45,256 nt of DNA from an uncultured Clostridia bacterium (GTDB taxonomy: Bacteria; Bacillota; Clostridia; Christensenellales; Borkfalkiaceae), in NCBI GenBank assembly GCA_947625595.1, contig CANQOX010000005.1:1-45256 (forward strand), in the 5' to 3' direction. This document shows, piece after piece, positions 16,208 through 24,430 of this stretch (positions are counted from its first letter, which is position 1; every line of letters starts with the position of its first letter). Below the pieces are notes generated by a model. That model searched no databases. It had not been told where the DNA came from and saw only the letters and a program-made list of their open reading frames with translations. Made by a program: the position numbers and the translations under genes.

Positions 16208-18832
16208 ATGAAAGACATGCGGACAACGTACGATCCAAAGGATTTCGAGGGAAGGATCTATGAAAAATGGCTGAAGGAAACGTGCTTCCGTGCCGAGATC
16301 GACCCCGCGAAAGTCCCTTTCACCGTCATGATGCCTCCCCCCAACATCACGGGGAAGCTCCACATGGGCCACGCGATGGACGAGACGATGCAGGACATCG
16401 TCGTCCGCTTCAAGCGCATGCAGGGGTACTCTGTCCTCTGGCTTCCCGGGACGGACCATGCTTCCCTCGCCACGGAACACAAGATTGCGGAGAAATTGCT
16501 CGAGGAGGGCACTTCAAAGGAGGCGCTCGGACGGGAGGAATTCCTGCGCCGTGCGTGGGCGTGGAAGGAGGAGTTCGGCGGCGAGATCGTGGAGCAGCTC
16601 AAAAAGCTCGGCTGTTCCTGCGACTGGTCCCGCCTCACCTTCACCATGGACGAGAAGTGTTCCAAGGCCGTCCGCGAAGCCTTCTGCCGCCTCTATGAGA
16701 AGGGGCTCATCTACCGCGGGAGCCGCATCATCAACTGGTGCCCCGGGTGCAGGACCGCGCTCTCCGATGAGGAAGTGGAGCACACCGAGGATGCGGGTTT
16801 CTTTTGGCACTTCGCCTATCCCGTGGAGGGCTCGGATGAAAAAATCGTCATCGCGACGACCCGCCCCGAGACCATGCTCGGCGATACCGCCGTTGCCGTC
16901 CACCCCGCGGACAAGAGATATAAACATTTTATCGGCAAGACGCTTCTCCTCCCGCTCACGGGCAGGAAGATCCCCGTCGTCGCCGACGAGTACGTCGATC
17001 CCGCCTTTGGGACGGGAGCGGTGAAGATCACGCCCGCGCACGACCCCAACGACTTTGAGGTCGGCCTGCGCCACGGCCTTCCCATGATCAACGTCATGAA
17101 CGACGACGGGTCGATGAATGACCTCTGCGGCGAATTTGCGGGCCTCGACAGGTACGAGGCAAGGCGCCGCATCGTCGAGAAGATGAAGGAGCTCGGCCTC
17201 CTCGTCAAGATCGAGCCGCACACCCACAACGTCGGCCACTGCCACAGGTGCCATGCGACGGTCGAACCCATTGTCTCCAAGCAGTGGTTTGTCAAGATGG
17301 CGCCCCTCGCAAAGCCCGCCATCGACGCCGTCGTCAAGAACAAGACGAAGTTCGTCCCCGACCGCTTTGCCAAGATCTACTTCAACTGGCTGGAGAATAT
17401 CCGCGATTGGTGCATCTCCCGTCAGCTCTGGTGGGGACACAGGATCCCCGTCTGGTACTGCGAGTGCGGCGAGACGATCTGCGCGAGGGAGGACCCCAAA
17501 GTCTGCCCCGTCTGCGGCGGAACGCACTTAAAACAGGAGGAAGACTGCCTCGACACGTGGTTCTCCTCCGCGCTCTGGCCTTTCTCCACGCTCGGTTGGC
17601 CCGACAAGACGGACGATTTCAACTATTTCTATCCCACCGACGTCCTCGTCACGGGGTACGACATCATTCCGTTTTGGGTCATGCGCATGATGTTCTCGGG
17701 CATCGAGTACACCGACAAGGTTCCCTTCCATGATGTGCTCATTCACGGCCTCGTCCGCGATGAGAAGGGGAGGAAGATGTCCAAATCCCTCGGGAACGGC
17801 GTCGATCCGCTCGACGTCATCGAGAAGTACGGGGCCGACTCCCTGCGTTTGTCGCTCGTCACGGGCGTTGCGCCAGGTAATGACACCCGCTTCACCGAGG
17901 CCAAAGTCGAGTCCGCGCGCAACTTTATCAATAAACTTTGGAACGCCTCCCGCTTTGTCCTCATGAATGCGGACGGCGACGCTTTGAAGCTCTCCGAGAT
18001 CAAACTTCAGCCCGCGGACAGGTGGATCATTGCCCGCCTCATGGGGACCATCCGCGAGGTGACCGTTGCCCTGCAGCGGTACGACCTCGGCATTGCGGCG
18101 GACAAGCTCACAGACTTCACATGGAACGATTTCTGCGACTGGTACATCGAGCTTTCCAAGCCCGCCCTCTACGGCGACGACCCCGAGAAGAAGCGGGGCG
18201 CCCTCGGCGTGCTCGTTTATGTCCTCGAGAATATCCTCAAACTTCTGCATCCCTTCATTCCCTTCGTCACGGAGGAGATCTGGAGTTATCTTCCAGGGGA
18301 GCGGGGGAACATCATTTCCGAGGATTATCCCCGCTACAACACCAAACTTTCCTATAAGAAGGAGGCAAAGGCCTTCGAGGAGATCATCGACCTCGTCAAG
18401 ACCGTCCGCGCCATGAAGGTTGACGTCAACTGCCCGCCTTCGCGGAAAGTTCACCTCTTCCTCATCACCGACCAAAAACGCCTCGTGAGCGTCAACAGAC
18501 AGTCCGTCCTTCGGCTTGCTGGGGCGAGCGAGATCGAGTTCATCGAAGCGGCCGAGGAGGCGGGGAAGAAGACGCTCTCCCATGTGTGTGAGATCGGGCA
18601 TCTCTTCATTCCGCTCGGCGACCTCGTCGACATCGAACAGGAGAAACTTCGCCTGCAGAGGGAGCTCGAACGCGTCGTGGGGGAGATCGCCCGCGCAGAC
18701 GGCAAACTGCTCAACAAGAACTTTGTCGCGAAGGCGCCCAAAAAGCTCGTCGACGACGAGAGGGCGAAGAAGGAAAAGTACCTCGACATGAAGGAGAAGA
18801 TCGAAGCACAGCTCCGCATGCTCAACAGTTGA
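16208..18832 (+). CDS. valS: Valyl-tRNA synthetase
   Basis: 874 residues, class I synthetase that charges tRNA-Val. HMGH (residues 52-55) is the HIGH motif after PPPNITGKL, and KMSKS is at 523-527. The editing domain lies between. The C-terminal 65 residues form the ValS coiled-coil arm. Start at ATG 16208 gives the family's usual N-terminus (TYDPKDFEGRIYEKW) with AGGAAGG upstream; a TTG at 16181 is in frame but would place the Shine-Dalgarno inside the gene. Unlike many Firmicutes synthetases it has no T-box leader. Confidence 0.95.
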   Translation: MKDMRTTYDPKDFEGRIYEKWLKETCFRAEIDPAKVPFTVMMPPPNITGKLHMGHAMDETMQDIVVRFKRMQGYSVLWLPGTDHASLATEHKIAEKLLEEGTSKEALGREEFLRRAWAWKEEFGGEIVEQLKKLGCSCDWSRLTFTMDEKCSKAVREAFCRLYEKGLIYRGSRIINWCPGCRTALSDEEVEHTEDAGFFWHFAYPVEGSDEKIVIATTRPETMLGDTAVAVHPADKRYKHFIGKTLLLPLTGRKIPVVADEYVDPAFGTGAVKITPAHDPNDFEVGLRHGLPMINVMNDDGSMNDLCGEFAGLDRYEARRRIVEKMKELGLLVKIEPHTHNVGHCHRCHATVEPIVSKQWFVKMAPLAKPAIDAVVKNKTKFVPDRFAKIYFNWLENIRDWCISRQLWWGHRIPVWYCECGETICAREDPKVCPVCGGTHLKQEEDCLDTWFSSALWPFSTLGWPDKTDDFNYFYPTDVLVTGYDIIPFWVMRMMFSGIEYTDKVPFHDVLIHGLVRDEKGRKMSKSLGNGVDPLDVIEKYGADSLRLSLVTGVAPGNDTRFTEAKVESARNFINKLWNASRFVLMNADGDALKLSEIKLQPADRWIIARLMGTIREVTVALQRYDLGIAADKLTDFTWNDFCDWYIELSKPALYGDDPEKKRGALGVLVYVLENILKLLHPFIPFVTEEIWSYLPGERGNIISEDYPRYNTKLSYKKEAKAFEEIIDLVKTVRAMKVDVNCPPSRKVHLFLITDQKRLVSVNRQSVLRLAGASEIEFIEAAEEAGKKTLSHVCEIGHLFIPLGDLVDIEQEKLRLQRELERVVGEIARADGKLLNKNFVAKAPKKLVDDERAKKEKYLDMKEKIEAQLRMLNS

Positions 18833-18855
18833 CAACTTTTGATACGGATACAGAC

Positions 18856-18890
18856 GAACCGTTCAACGTGGGTTGGACGGTTCTCTTTCT
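18856..18890 (+). terminator. Terminator of valS
   Basis: 12-bp stem GAACCGTTCAAC (18856-18867) with GTTGGACGGTTC (18872-18883), one G-T pair, loop GTGG, then TCTTTCT. Confidence 0.75.
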
Positions 18891-18927
18891 GCCGAAGGGG
18901 ATATTTTCAAAAAATCTTGTGTGGATA

Positions 18928-18956
18928 TTGACATTTTTGGGAATATTTGCTATGAT
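18928..18956 (+). promoter_or_regulatory. Promoter of adhE
   Basis: TTGACA (18928-18933), 17-bp spacer, TATGAT (18951-18956). No clear Rex-type operator was seen in the short leader. Confidence 0.87.
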
Positions 18957-18989
18957 TGAAACAGGTATTCTCTCGGATACGGAGGAAGT

Positions 18990-21611
18990 ATGAAGGATTT
19001 TATTGTAAATGATGAAGATTCATTGAAAAAACTTCTCACGCGTGTCCGCGCCGCGCAGGAGATCTTCTCAACATTCACGCAGGAACAGGTCGATAAGATC
19101 TTTTTTGAGGCGGCAATGGCGGCAAATAAGGCTCGGATCCCGCTCGCGAAACTTGCGGTCGAGGAGACGGGCATGGGTGTCGTGGAGGACAAGGTCATCA
19201 AGAATCACTACGCCTCGGAATACATCTATAACGCCTACAAAGACACGCGGACGTGCGGCGTGATCGAACGGGACGAGGGCTTCGGCATCACCCGCATCGC
19301 CGTGCCGATCGGCGTCCTTGCGGCCATCATTCCGACGACAAATCCGACGTCCACGGCCATCTTCAAGTGCCTCATCGCGCTCAAGACGAGGAATGGGCTC
19401 ATCATTTCCCCGCACCCCCGCGCAAAGCGTTCGACCATCGAGGCGGCAAAGATCGTCCTCGAGTCCGCCGTCAGGGCGGGCGCGCCCGAGGGGATCATCA
19501 GTTGGATCGATCAGCCCACGGTCCCGCTCTCGGGCATGCTCATGCGCGAGGCAGATATGATCCTCGCGACGGGCGGCCCCGGGATGGTGCAGGCGGCCTA
19601 CTCTTCGGGAAAACCCGCCATCGGCGTCGGCGCGGGGAATACGCCCGCCGTCATCGACTCCACGGCCGACCTCAAACTCGCCGCTTCGTCCATTCTCCAC
19701 TCCAAAACGTTCGATAACGGCATGATCTGCGCCTCCGAACAGTCCGTGATCGTCCTTTCCGACGTCTATGACGCCTTCAAGGCGGAAATGAAGCGCCGCG
19801 GCGCCTATTTCCTCACGCCCGAGGAGACGGAGATGGTGCGGAAGACCATGTTCATCAACGGCGGTCTCAACTCGCGGATCGTCGGACAGACGGCGCGGAC
19901 GATCGCCACGATGTCGGGCTTCGAGGCCCCCGAGGGCGCGCGCGTGCTCGTCGGCGAAGTCGAGAGCGTGGACCTCTCCGAACCGTTCGCCCATGAGAAA
20001 CTTTCGCCCGTCCTCGCCATGTACCGTGCGGAGACCTTCGATGATGCGGTGGCGAAGGCAGACAGGCTCGTCAAGGACGGCGGCCTCGGCCATACCTCTT
20101 CCATCTATCTCAACGTGAGAGAGGGGGCGGAGAAGCTCAAAAAGTTCAGCGACGTCATGCGCACTTGCCGTATCGTCGTCAACACGCCCTCCTCGCACGG
20201 CGGCATCGGGGACCTGTACAACTTCAAATTCGCGCCCTCGCTGACCCTTGGCTGCGGTTCGTGGGGCGGAAACTCCGTTTCGGAGAATGTCGGCGTCAAA
20301 CATCTCATTCAAATCAAGACGGTCGCAGAGAGGAGGGAAAACATGCTCTGGTTCAGAACGCCCGAAAAGGTTTATTTCAAGCGCGGTTGTCTCGGCGTCG
20401 CGCTCAAGGAACTCGGCGCACAGGTCTATCATCGCAAGAGGGCCTTCATCGTCACCGATAAATTCCTGTATGACAGCGGCTTCACGTCGCACATCAACGA
20501 CATTTTGCACGAAGAGGGCATCGAGTACGAGACCTTCTTCGACGTCACGCCCGATCCCACCCTCGCCTGTGCCAAGAAGGGGCTTGAAATGATGAGAAGT
20601 TTCGCCCCCGACGTCATCATCGCCGTCGGCGGTGGCTCTCCCATGGACGCGGCGAAGATCATGTGGGTGCTCTACGAACATCCCGAAGTCGACTTTGAGG
20701 GCATGGCGATGCGCTTTTCGGACATTCGGAAGAGGGTCTATTCCTTCCCGCACATGGGGGACAAGGCGATCTTCGTTGCCATTCCGACGACGGCGGGCAC
20801 GGGAAGCGAAGTGACGCCCTTTGCCGTCATCACCGATGAGACGACGGGTACGAAGTACCCGCTTGCCGACTATGAACTCATGCCCGACATGGCGATCGTG
20901 GACGCCGACCTCATGATGGACATTCCCAAAGGGCTCACCTCCTGCTCGGGCATCGACGCCGTCAGCCACGCTCTTGAGGCCATCGCCTCGGTCATGGCGA
21001 CCGATTTCACCAACGGCATTGCGAAGGAGGCCCTGCGGCTTCTCTTCACCTATCTTCCTTCGGCCTATCAGAACGGGGCAAACGACCCCGAAGCGCGGGA
21101 AAAGGTCGCCAACGCCGCCACTATGGCGGGAATGGCCTTTGCGAACGCCTTCCTCGGCGTCTGCCACTCCATGGCGCACAAGCTTGGCTCCTACTTCCAC
21201 ATCGCCCACGGCATGGCGAATTCGCTCCTCCTCGAGGAGGTCATCCGCTTCAACAGTGCAGAGTCGCCCACCAAGATGGGGACCTTCCCGCAGTACGCCT
21301 ATCCCCAGTGCATGGCCCGCTATGCGGACGCCGCGCGGTACATCGGCTGTACGGGAAAGAGCGACGAAGCCTTGGTGGAGGCCCTGATCAAAAAGCTCCG
21401 TGCGCTTCAGGACGCCATCGGACAGCCGCGCACGATCAGGGACGCCCTCGCGGGAAAGGTCACCGAGGAGGAGTTCCTTGCAAAGCTCGACCGCATGACG
21501 GAGGACGCCTTCGACGACCAGTGCACGGGCGCAAATCCCCGCTATCCGCTCATGTCCGAGATCAAACAGATGTATCTGAACGCCTATTACGGCCGAAAAG
21601 CGGCAAAATAG
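18990..21611 (+). CDS. adhE: Bifunctional acetaldehyde/alcohol dehydrogenase AdhE
   Basis: 873 residues. The N-terminal half (1-about 445) is a CoA-dependent aldehyde dehydrogenase with catalytic C247 in MICASEQ. The C-terminal half is an iron-dependent alcohol dehydrogenase: NAD loop GGGSPMDAAK and the metal ligands D656, H660, H726 and H740 (GIDAVSHALE, VCHSMAHKLG, HIAHG). It turns acetyl-CoA to ethanol and re-oxidises two NADH, a main fermentation step in anaerobes; family members form long filaments called spirosomes. GGAGGA precedes the ATG. It is a single-gene unit. Confidence 0.96.
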   Translation: MKDFIVNDEDSLKKLLTRVRAAQEIFSTFTQEQVDKIFFEAAMAANKARIPLAKLAVEETGMGVVEDKVIKNHYASEYIYNAYKDTRTCGVIERDEGFGITRIAVPIGVLAAIIPTTNPTSTAIFKCLIALKTRNGLIISPHPRAKRSTIEAAKIVLESAVRAGAPEGIISWIDQPTVPLSGMLMREADMILATGGPGMVQAAYSSGKPAIGVGAGNTPAVIDSTADLKLAASSILHSKTFDNGMICASEQSVIVLSDVYDAFKAEMKRRGAYFLTPEETEMVRKTMFINGGLNSRIVGQTARTIATMSGFEAPEGARVLVGEVESVDLSEPFAHEKLSPVLAMYRAETFDDAVAKADRLVKDGGLGHTSSIYLNVREGAEKLKKFSDVMRTCRIVVNTPSSHGGIGDLYNFKFAPSLTLGCGSWGGNSVSENVGVKHLIQIKTVAERRENMLWFRTPEKVYFKRGCLGVALKELGAQVYHRKRAFIVTDKFLYDSGFTSHINDILHEEGIEYETFFDVTPDPTLACAKKGLEMMRSFAPDVIIAVGGGSPMDAAKIMWVLYEHPEVDFEGMAMRFSDIRKRVYSFPHMGDKAIFVAIPTTAGTGSEVTPFAVITDETTGTKYPLADYELMPDMAIVDADLMMDIPKGLTSCSGIDAVSHALEAIASVMATDFTNGIAKEALRLLFTYLPSAYQNGANDPEAREKVANAATMAGMAFANAFLGVCHSMAHKLGSYFHIAHGMANSLLLEEVIRFNSAESPTKMGTFPQYAYPQCMARYADAARYIGCTGKSDEALVEALIKKLRALQDAIGQPRTIRDALAGKVTEEEFLAKLDRMTEDAFDDQCTGANPRYPLMSEIKQMYLNAYYGRKAAK

Positions 21612-21633
21612 GGCAGAAAATGCGATTTTGCAT

Positions 21634-21656
21634 AGTACTATGTCAGACATAATGCA
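21634..21656. repeat. Dispersed 23-bp palindrome, copy 4
   Basis: AGTACTATGTC-A-GACATAATGCA: core and left arm match the consensus. Imperfect 9-bp direct repeats flank it: AATGCGATT (21619-21627) and AATGCAATT (21651-21659). It lies between the convergent adhE and rplI genes. Confidence 0.6.
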
Positions 21657-21668
21657 ATTAGAGATACG

Positions 21669-21693
21669 AAAAAGGGCATCCCGCAGGATGCCC
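21669..21693 (-). terminator. Terminator of rplI
   Basis: Minus strand GGGCATCC, 4-base loop, GGATGCCC, then five T (plus-strand A run 21669-21673). Confidence 0.87.
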
Positions 21694-21709
21694 TTTGCTA
21701 TGTCAAATT

Positions 21710-22153
21710 TTACTGCGCGACGACGTTTACCTTGATCGTAGAGACGACGCCCTCCATCAGGCGGACCTCCACATCATAGGAGCCGACGGCCTTGATGGGA
21801 TCCTTTAGCAGAACTTTCTTCTTGTCGACGTCAAATCCCAACTCGGCGAGGGCCGAGGCGATGTGCTGTGATGTGACCGAGCCGAAAGTCCTGCCGTTCT
21901 CGCCCGCCTTGATGGCGAGGGTGATGCCCGTACCCGTGAGTTTCGCGGCGAGCTCTTTCAGGGCCTTCACATTCTCCGCCCTGTGGAACTCCTCCGATTT
22001 CTGTCTCTGCTTCATTTCGTTGATCGCGGCAGGGGTGGCGACCTCCGCAAGGCCCTTTTTGAGGAGGAAATTCCTCGCATATCCGTCGGAGACCTCGATG
22101 ATCTCGCCCCGTTTGCCGCTGCCCTTGACGTCCTCTTTTAAGATAACTTTCAT
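21710..22153 (-). CDS. rplI: 50S ribosomal protein L9
   Basis: 147 residues, the usual length. The N-terminal signature [36 protein letters not shown] is split here only by name; it holds the conserved GxxG and NFLLP-like site (NFLLKKG). A connecting helix (about 42-74) and the C-terminal rRNA-binding domain follow. AAGGAGC precedes the ATG. In many Firmicutes rplI neighbours a GdpP-type phosphodiesterase and dnaB; here it stands alone with its own promoter and terminator. Confidence 0.95.
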   Translation of the reverse strand: MKVILKEDVKGSGKRGEIIEVSDGYARNFLLKKGLAEVATPAAINEMKQRQKSEEFHRAENVKALKELAAKLTGTGITLAIKAGENGRTFGSVTSQHIASALAELGFDVDKKKVLLKDPIKAVGSYDVEVRLMEGVVSTIKVNVVAQ

Positions 22154-22176
22154 AGTTTCATGCTCCTTTTTTTCTT

Positions 22177-22205
22177 ATTTTACAGGTTTTTCCGTGATTT
22201 GTCAA
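22177..22205 (-). promoter_or_regulatory. Promoter of rplI
   Basis: Minus strand TTGACA (22205-22200), 17-bp spacer, TAAAAT (22182-22177). Confidence 0.87.
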
Positions 22206-22251
22206 GGGTATTTTTTTGCGAAGCGGGCATACTGACGGACAAGGAGGGACT

Positions 22252-22407
22252 ATGGAACACAATATCAACTGCGGCGTTTCCTGCGGCGTGACCGAATGCA
22301 GGTATAACCGCGACGGTATGGCGTGCGAACTCGCGAAGATCCATGTCGGCAACACCTGCGACTGCGAGCACTGCACCTGCTGTGACAGTTTTGAGACCCG
22401 CAAATAA
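22252..22407 (+). CDS. DUF1540 small cysteine-rich protein
   Basis: 51 residues with nine cysteines: C7, C11, C16, C25 and then CDCEHCTCC. The spacing, with IHVGNTC in the middle, matches DUF1540, a short Cys-rich domain presumed to bind metal, common in Clostridia. Role unknown. AAGGAGG lies 4 bases before the ATG at 22252; a longer in-frame start at 22216 has no such signal. No promoter was recognised. The gap after it can fold strongly. Confidence 0.85.
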   Translation: MEHNINCGVSCGVTECRYNRDGMACELAKIHVGNTCDCEHCTCCDSFETRK

Positions 22408-22419
22408 ACTTTGCATAAT

Positions 22420-22535
22420 TGCGTGTTTGTGACACAATCTATCCTTGAGCGGTATCGCTTTGGAAATAGAGCCTCTGCCGAGAAACACGCATGCACGGCA
22501 GAGGCGCAGAAGGGACGCTACGGCGTCCCTTCTTG
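22420..22535 (+). ncRNA. Candidate structured RNA with pseudoknot
   Basis: Between the DUF1540 gene and the next gene. P1: TCTATCC (22438-22444) pairs with GG-AA-ATAGA (22462-22470), enclosing AGCG-GTAT-CGCT. P2 abuts it: GCCTCTGCCG (22471-22480) with CGGCAGAGGC (22496-22505). The P2 loop contains AAACACGCA (22483-22491), complementary over 9 bp to TGCGTGTTT (22420-22428): a pseudoknot. P3: 11 bp (22508-22518 with 22523-22533), loop TACG, without a T run. A possible promoter TTGAGA-17-CATAAT (22391-22419) would start near 22426 and cut the pseudoknot strand, so a 3' UTR of DUF1540 is the alternative. Not matched to a known family. Confidence 0.35.
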
Positions 22536-22557
22536 CATGTGAGCGCCCGCCCCGAAA

Positions 22558-22572
22558 TACAATAGATATTGT
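22558..22572 (+). promoter_or_regulatory. Possible -10 box and dyad before the tethered binding-like gene
   Basis: TACAAT (22558-22563) ends 9 bases before the ATG; TTGCAT at 22533-22538 is the best -35 but the spacer is 19. The perfect dyad ACAATA-GA-TATTGT (22559-22572) covers the box. Confidence 0.4.
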
Positions 22573-23469
22573 ATGAAGGGAAAGATCGTAAAAACCGTCC
22601 TGCCGTTTCTGATCATTTTCGCGCTTGTCATCGTCTATTTCCGTCTCCCGAAGGGAAAAGAGGGCAAGGCGGACGAAAAAACCGTCGTTGAAGTGTGGAA
22701 TATCGACACCTTTGAGGGTGGGAAGGGCTCCCGCACGGCCTTTTTGAACAGGGCCGCCCGCCGCATCGAGGGGGACGGCGCCTACTATTACATTCTCTCC
22801 TACACGCTTGAGGGGGCGAGGGAGGCCTTTTCGCGCGGGGTATACCCCGATATGCTCTCCTTCGGCGCGGGGCTTGGAGAAGTTGCTGAGAAGTGCTTGC
22901 CGCTCGGCCTCTCCTCCGCGGGCGGGGAGGTGGGCGGAAAATGTCTCGCCGCCGCTTGGGCCGCGGGGAAATATTTCCTCTTCTCACTCAAAGACGACTT
23001 TACGGAGGCGGGAAAGACGGCGATCTCCGTCGGCGGGGCCAACCTTCCCGCCGTCGCCGCGAATCTCTCGGGCGTCGAGGGGGAGGAATTGCCATCGACG
23101 GAGGCCCATGTCCGCTTTCTGAACGGGGAATTCCGCTATCTTTTGGGGACGCAGAGGGACGAATGCAGGTTTCTCTCGCGCGGGGTCACCGTCTATCGGC
23201 GGGAATTGAAGGAGTATGACGACCTCTATCAGTACATTTCCGTCCTCTCTCCACAGAAGAGGGAGAGCTGTATGCGCCTTGTGGAAACGCTTCTCTCGGA
23301 GGAGACCCAAAATCGGCTCTCGGACATCGGAATGTATCCGCCGCGGGAGACGGGCGGGGGATATACGCTCAACGTCTTTTCGTCCGCAGAGGCGCGGGAG
23401 CAACTTCTCTCGGCGGCGCGGGAGGGGCAGGATGGAAAAATTCTCGAAAAATATCTGAAATCCCGTTGA
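22573..23469 (+). CDS. Membrane-tethered protein resembling a solute-binding protein
   Basis: 298 residues. Residues 5-24 are one hydrophobic segment without a Cys lipobox, so it is probably an uncleaved anchor with the rest outside. VVEVWNIDTFEGGKGSR, then a Tyr-rich strand and a GVYPDMLSFG segment, resemble the opening of family 1 extracellular binding proteins, where PDI/PDMLSFG follows the first ligand lobe. No ABC permease or ATPase adjoins it, and at 298 residues it is short for that family. It may be a reused binding fold. There is no Shine-Dalgarno before the ATG. Confidence 0.6.
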   Translation: MKGKIVKTVLPFLIIFALVIVYFRLPKGKEGKADEKTVVEVWNIDTFEGGKGSRTAFLNRAARRIEGDGAYYYILSYTLEGAREAFSRGVYPDMLSFGAGLGEVAEKCLPLGLSSAGGEVGGKCLAAAWAAGKYFLFSLKDDFTEAGKTAISVGGANLPAVAANLSGVEGEELPSTEAHVRFLNGEFRYLLGTQRDECRFLSRGVTVYRRELKEYDDLYQYISVLSPQKRESCMRLVETLLSEETQNRLSDIGMYPPRETGGGYTLNVFSSAEAREQLLSAAREGQDGKILEKYLKSR

Positions 23470-23494
23470 AATGTCGCCGAGAATATGATAAAAT
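23466..23494 (+). promoter_or_regulatory. Promoter of the murB-whiA-dnaE cluster
   Basis: TTGAAA (23466-23471), 17-bp spacer, TAAAAT (23489-23494). The -35 box overlaps the stop codon of the previous gene. Confidence 0.75.
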
Positions 23495-23509
23495 AAAGGA
23501 GAAAATAAA

Positions 23510-24406
23510 TTGGGTGTCTATGCGCTTTTCGCGGATATGCTACCGATGACGGCCGTCACTGCAGACTTTTCGCTCTCCCGCCACACGACGATCGGGTGCG
23601 GGGGAAGGGCCGCCCTTGCCGTCTCCCCGTCCGACGCCGAGGAGGCCGCCGAAGTTCTGTCCCTCCTGCACAGAAGGAGGATCCCACACGCCTTTTTAGG
23701 CGCGGGGGCAAATACGCTCCCGCCCGATGGAGATATTGACGGCGTTCTCGTCCGTTCCGACCTTCTCGGCGGGCTTGTCCTCGAAGGAGAAACGCTTTTC
23801 GCGGGCGCGGGTGTCACGGGGGGCGCCCTTCTGCGGTTTGCGATAGAGCACGGCATCGGCGGATTTGAACCCTTTGTCGGCATTCCTATGACCGTCGGCG
23901 GCGCGTGCGTGATGAATGCGGGCGTACGGGAGAGACACCTTTCGGACCTCGTCCTGCGTGTTCTCGCCGTGCACAGGGGCAAAATTGTCGGATTTTCCCC
24001 CGAGGCTTGCGCCTTCGGAGAGAAAAAGAGCGTCTTTCAGGAGGGCCTCTTCGTCGTCGGCGTCCTTCTTCGGGCCCAACGCGCTCCGCGGGAGACCATT
24101 CTGAAGCGGAGGGACCAATGCCTCGCCCGTCGCGCCCTGTTGCCGAAGGGCAGGAGCATGGGGTGCGTCTTCGTCAACCCCGACGGGGTCGGCGCGGGGG
24201 AGCTCATCGACCGATGCGGCCTCAAGGGAAGGCGGATCGGCGGCGCGCACGTCTCGGAGGAACATGCGAATTTTATCCTCAACGACGGGGGGACGTCGGA
24301 GGACGTTTCGGCCCTCATCGCGCTCATCAGGGCGGAAGTCCTCTCAAAGACGGGGATAGAACTTCGCGAGGAGATCAGAAGATTGACCTTTTCGGCGGAC
24401 GATTAG
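23510..24406 (+). CDS. murB: UDP-N-acetylenolpyruvoylglucosamine reductase, divergent
   Basis: Second step of UDP-MurNAc synthesis, FAD enzyme. 298 residues. Family marks: HTTIGCGGRA, the flavin loop GAGANT, VGGACVMNAG, and HANFILN near the C-terminus. The start is TTG at 23510 with GGAG 8 bases upstream. Several usually invariant active-site positions differ: the Y-R-x-S site reads FGEKKS, and the catalytic Ser of GSxFKNP is Cys in MGCVFVNP. IPGTVGGA reads IPMTVGGA. The Cys may still donate a proton. It opens the cluster murB, PHP, whiA, dnaE, pfkA, pfkB-type. Confidence 0.88.
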   Translation: MGVYALFADMLPMTAVTADFSLSRHTTIGCGGRAALAVSPSDAEEAAEVLSLLHRRRIPHAFLGAGANTLPPDGDIDGVLVRSDLLGGLVLEGETLFAGAGVTGGALLRFAIEHGIGGFEPFVGIPMTVGGACVMNAGVRERHLSDLVLRVLAVHRGKIVGFSPEACAFGEKKSVFQEGLFVVGVLLRAQRAPRETILKRRDQCLARRALLPKGRSMGCVFVNPDGVGAGELIDRCGLKGRRIGGAHVSEEHANFILNDGGTSEDVSALIALIRAEVLSKTGIELREEIRRLTFSADD

Positions 24407-24430
24407 GCTTACATACAGATTGGAGAATCC

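Noticed and set aside
19068-21650. Antisense frame of 860 codons over adhE
   Set aside because: Same codon-register shadow effect; the AdhE protein on the other strand is certain.
22391-22419. Promoter TTGAGA-17-CATAAT for the candidate RNA
   Set aside because: Boxes are weak and the predicted start at about 22426 would remove most of the pseudoknot strand; kept only as an alternative within the RNA entry.
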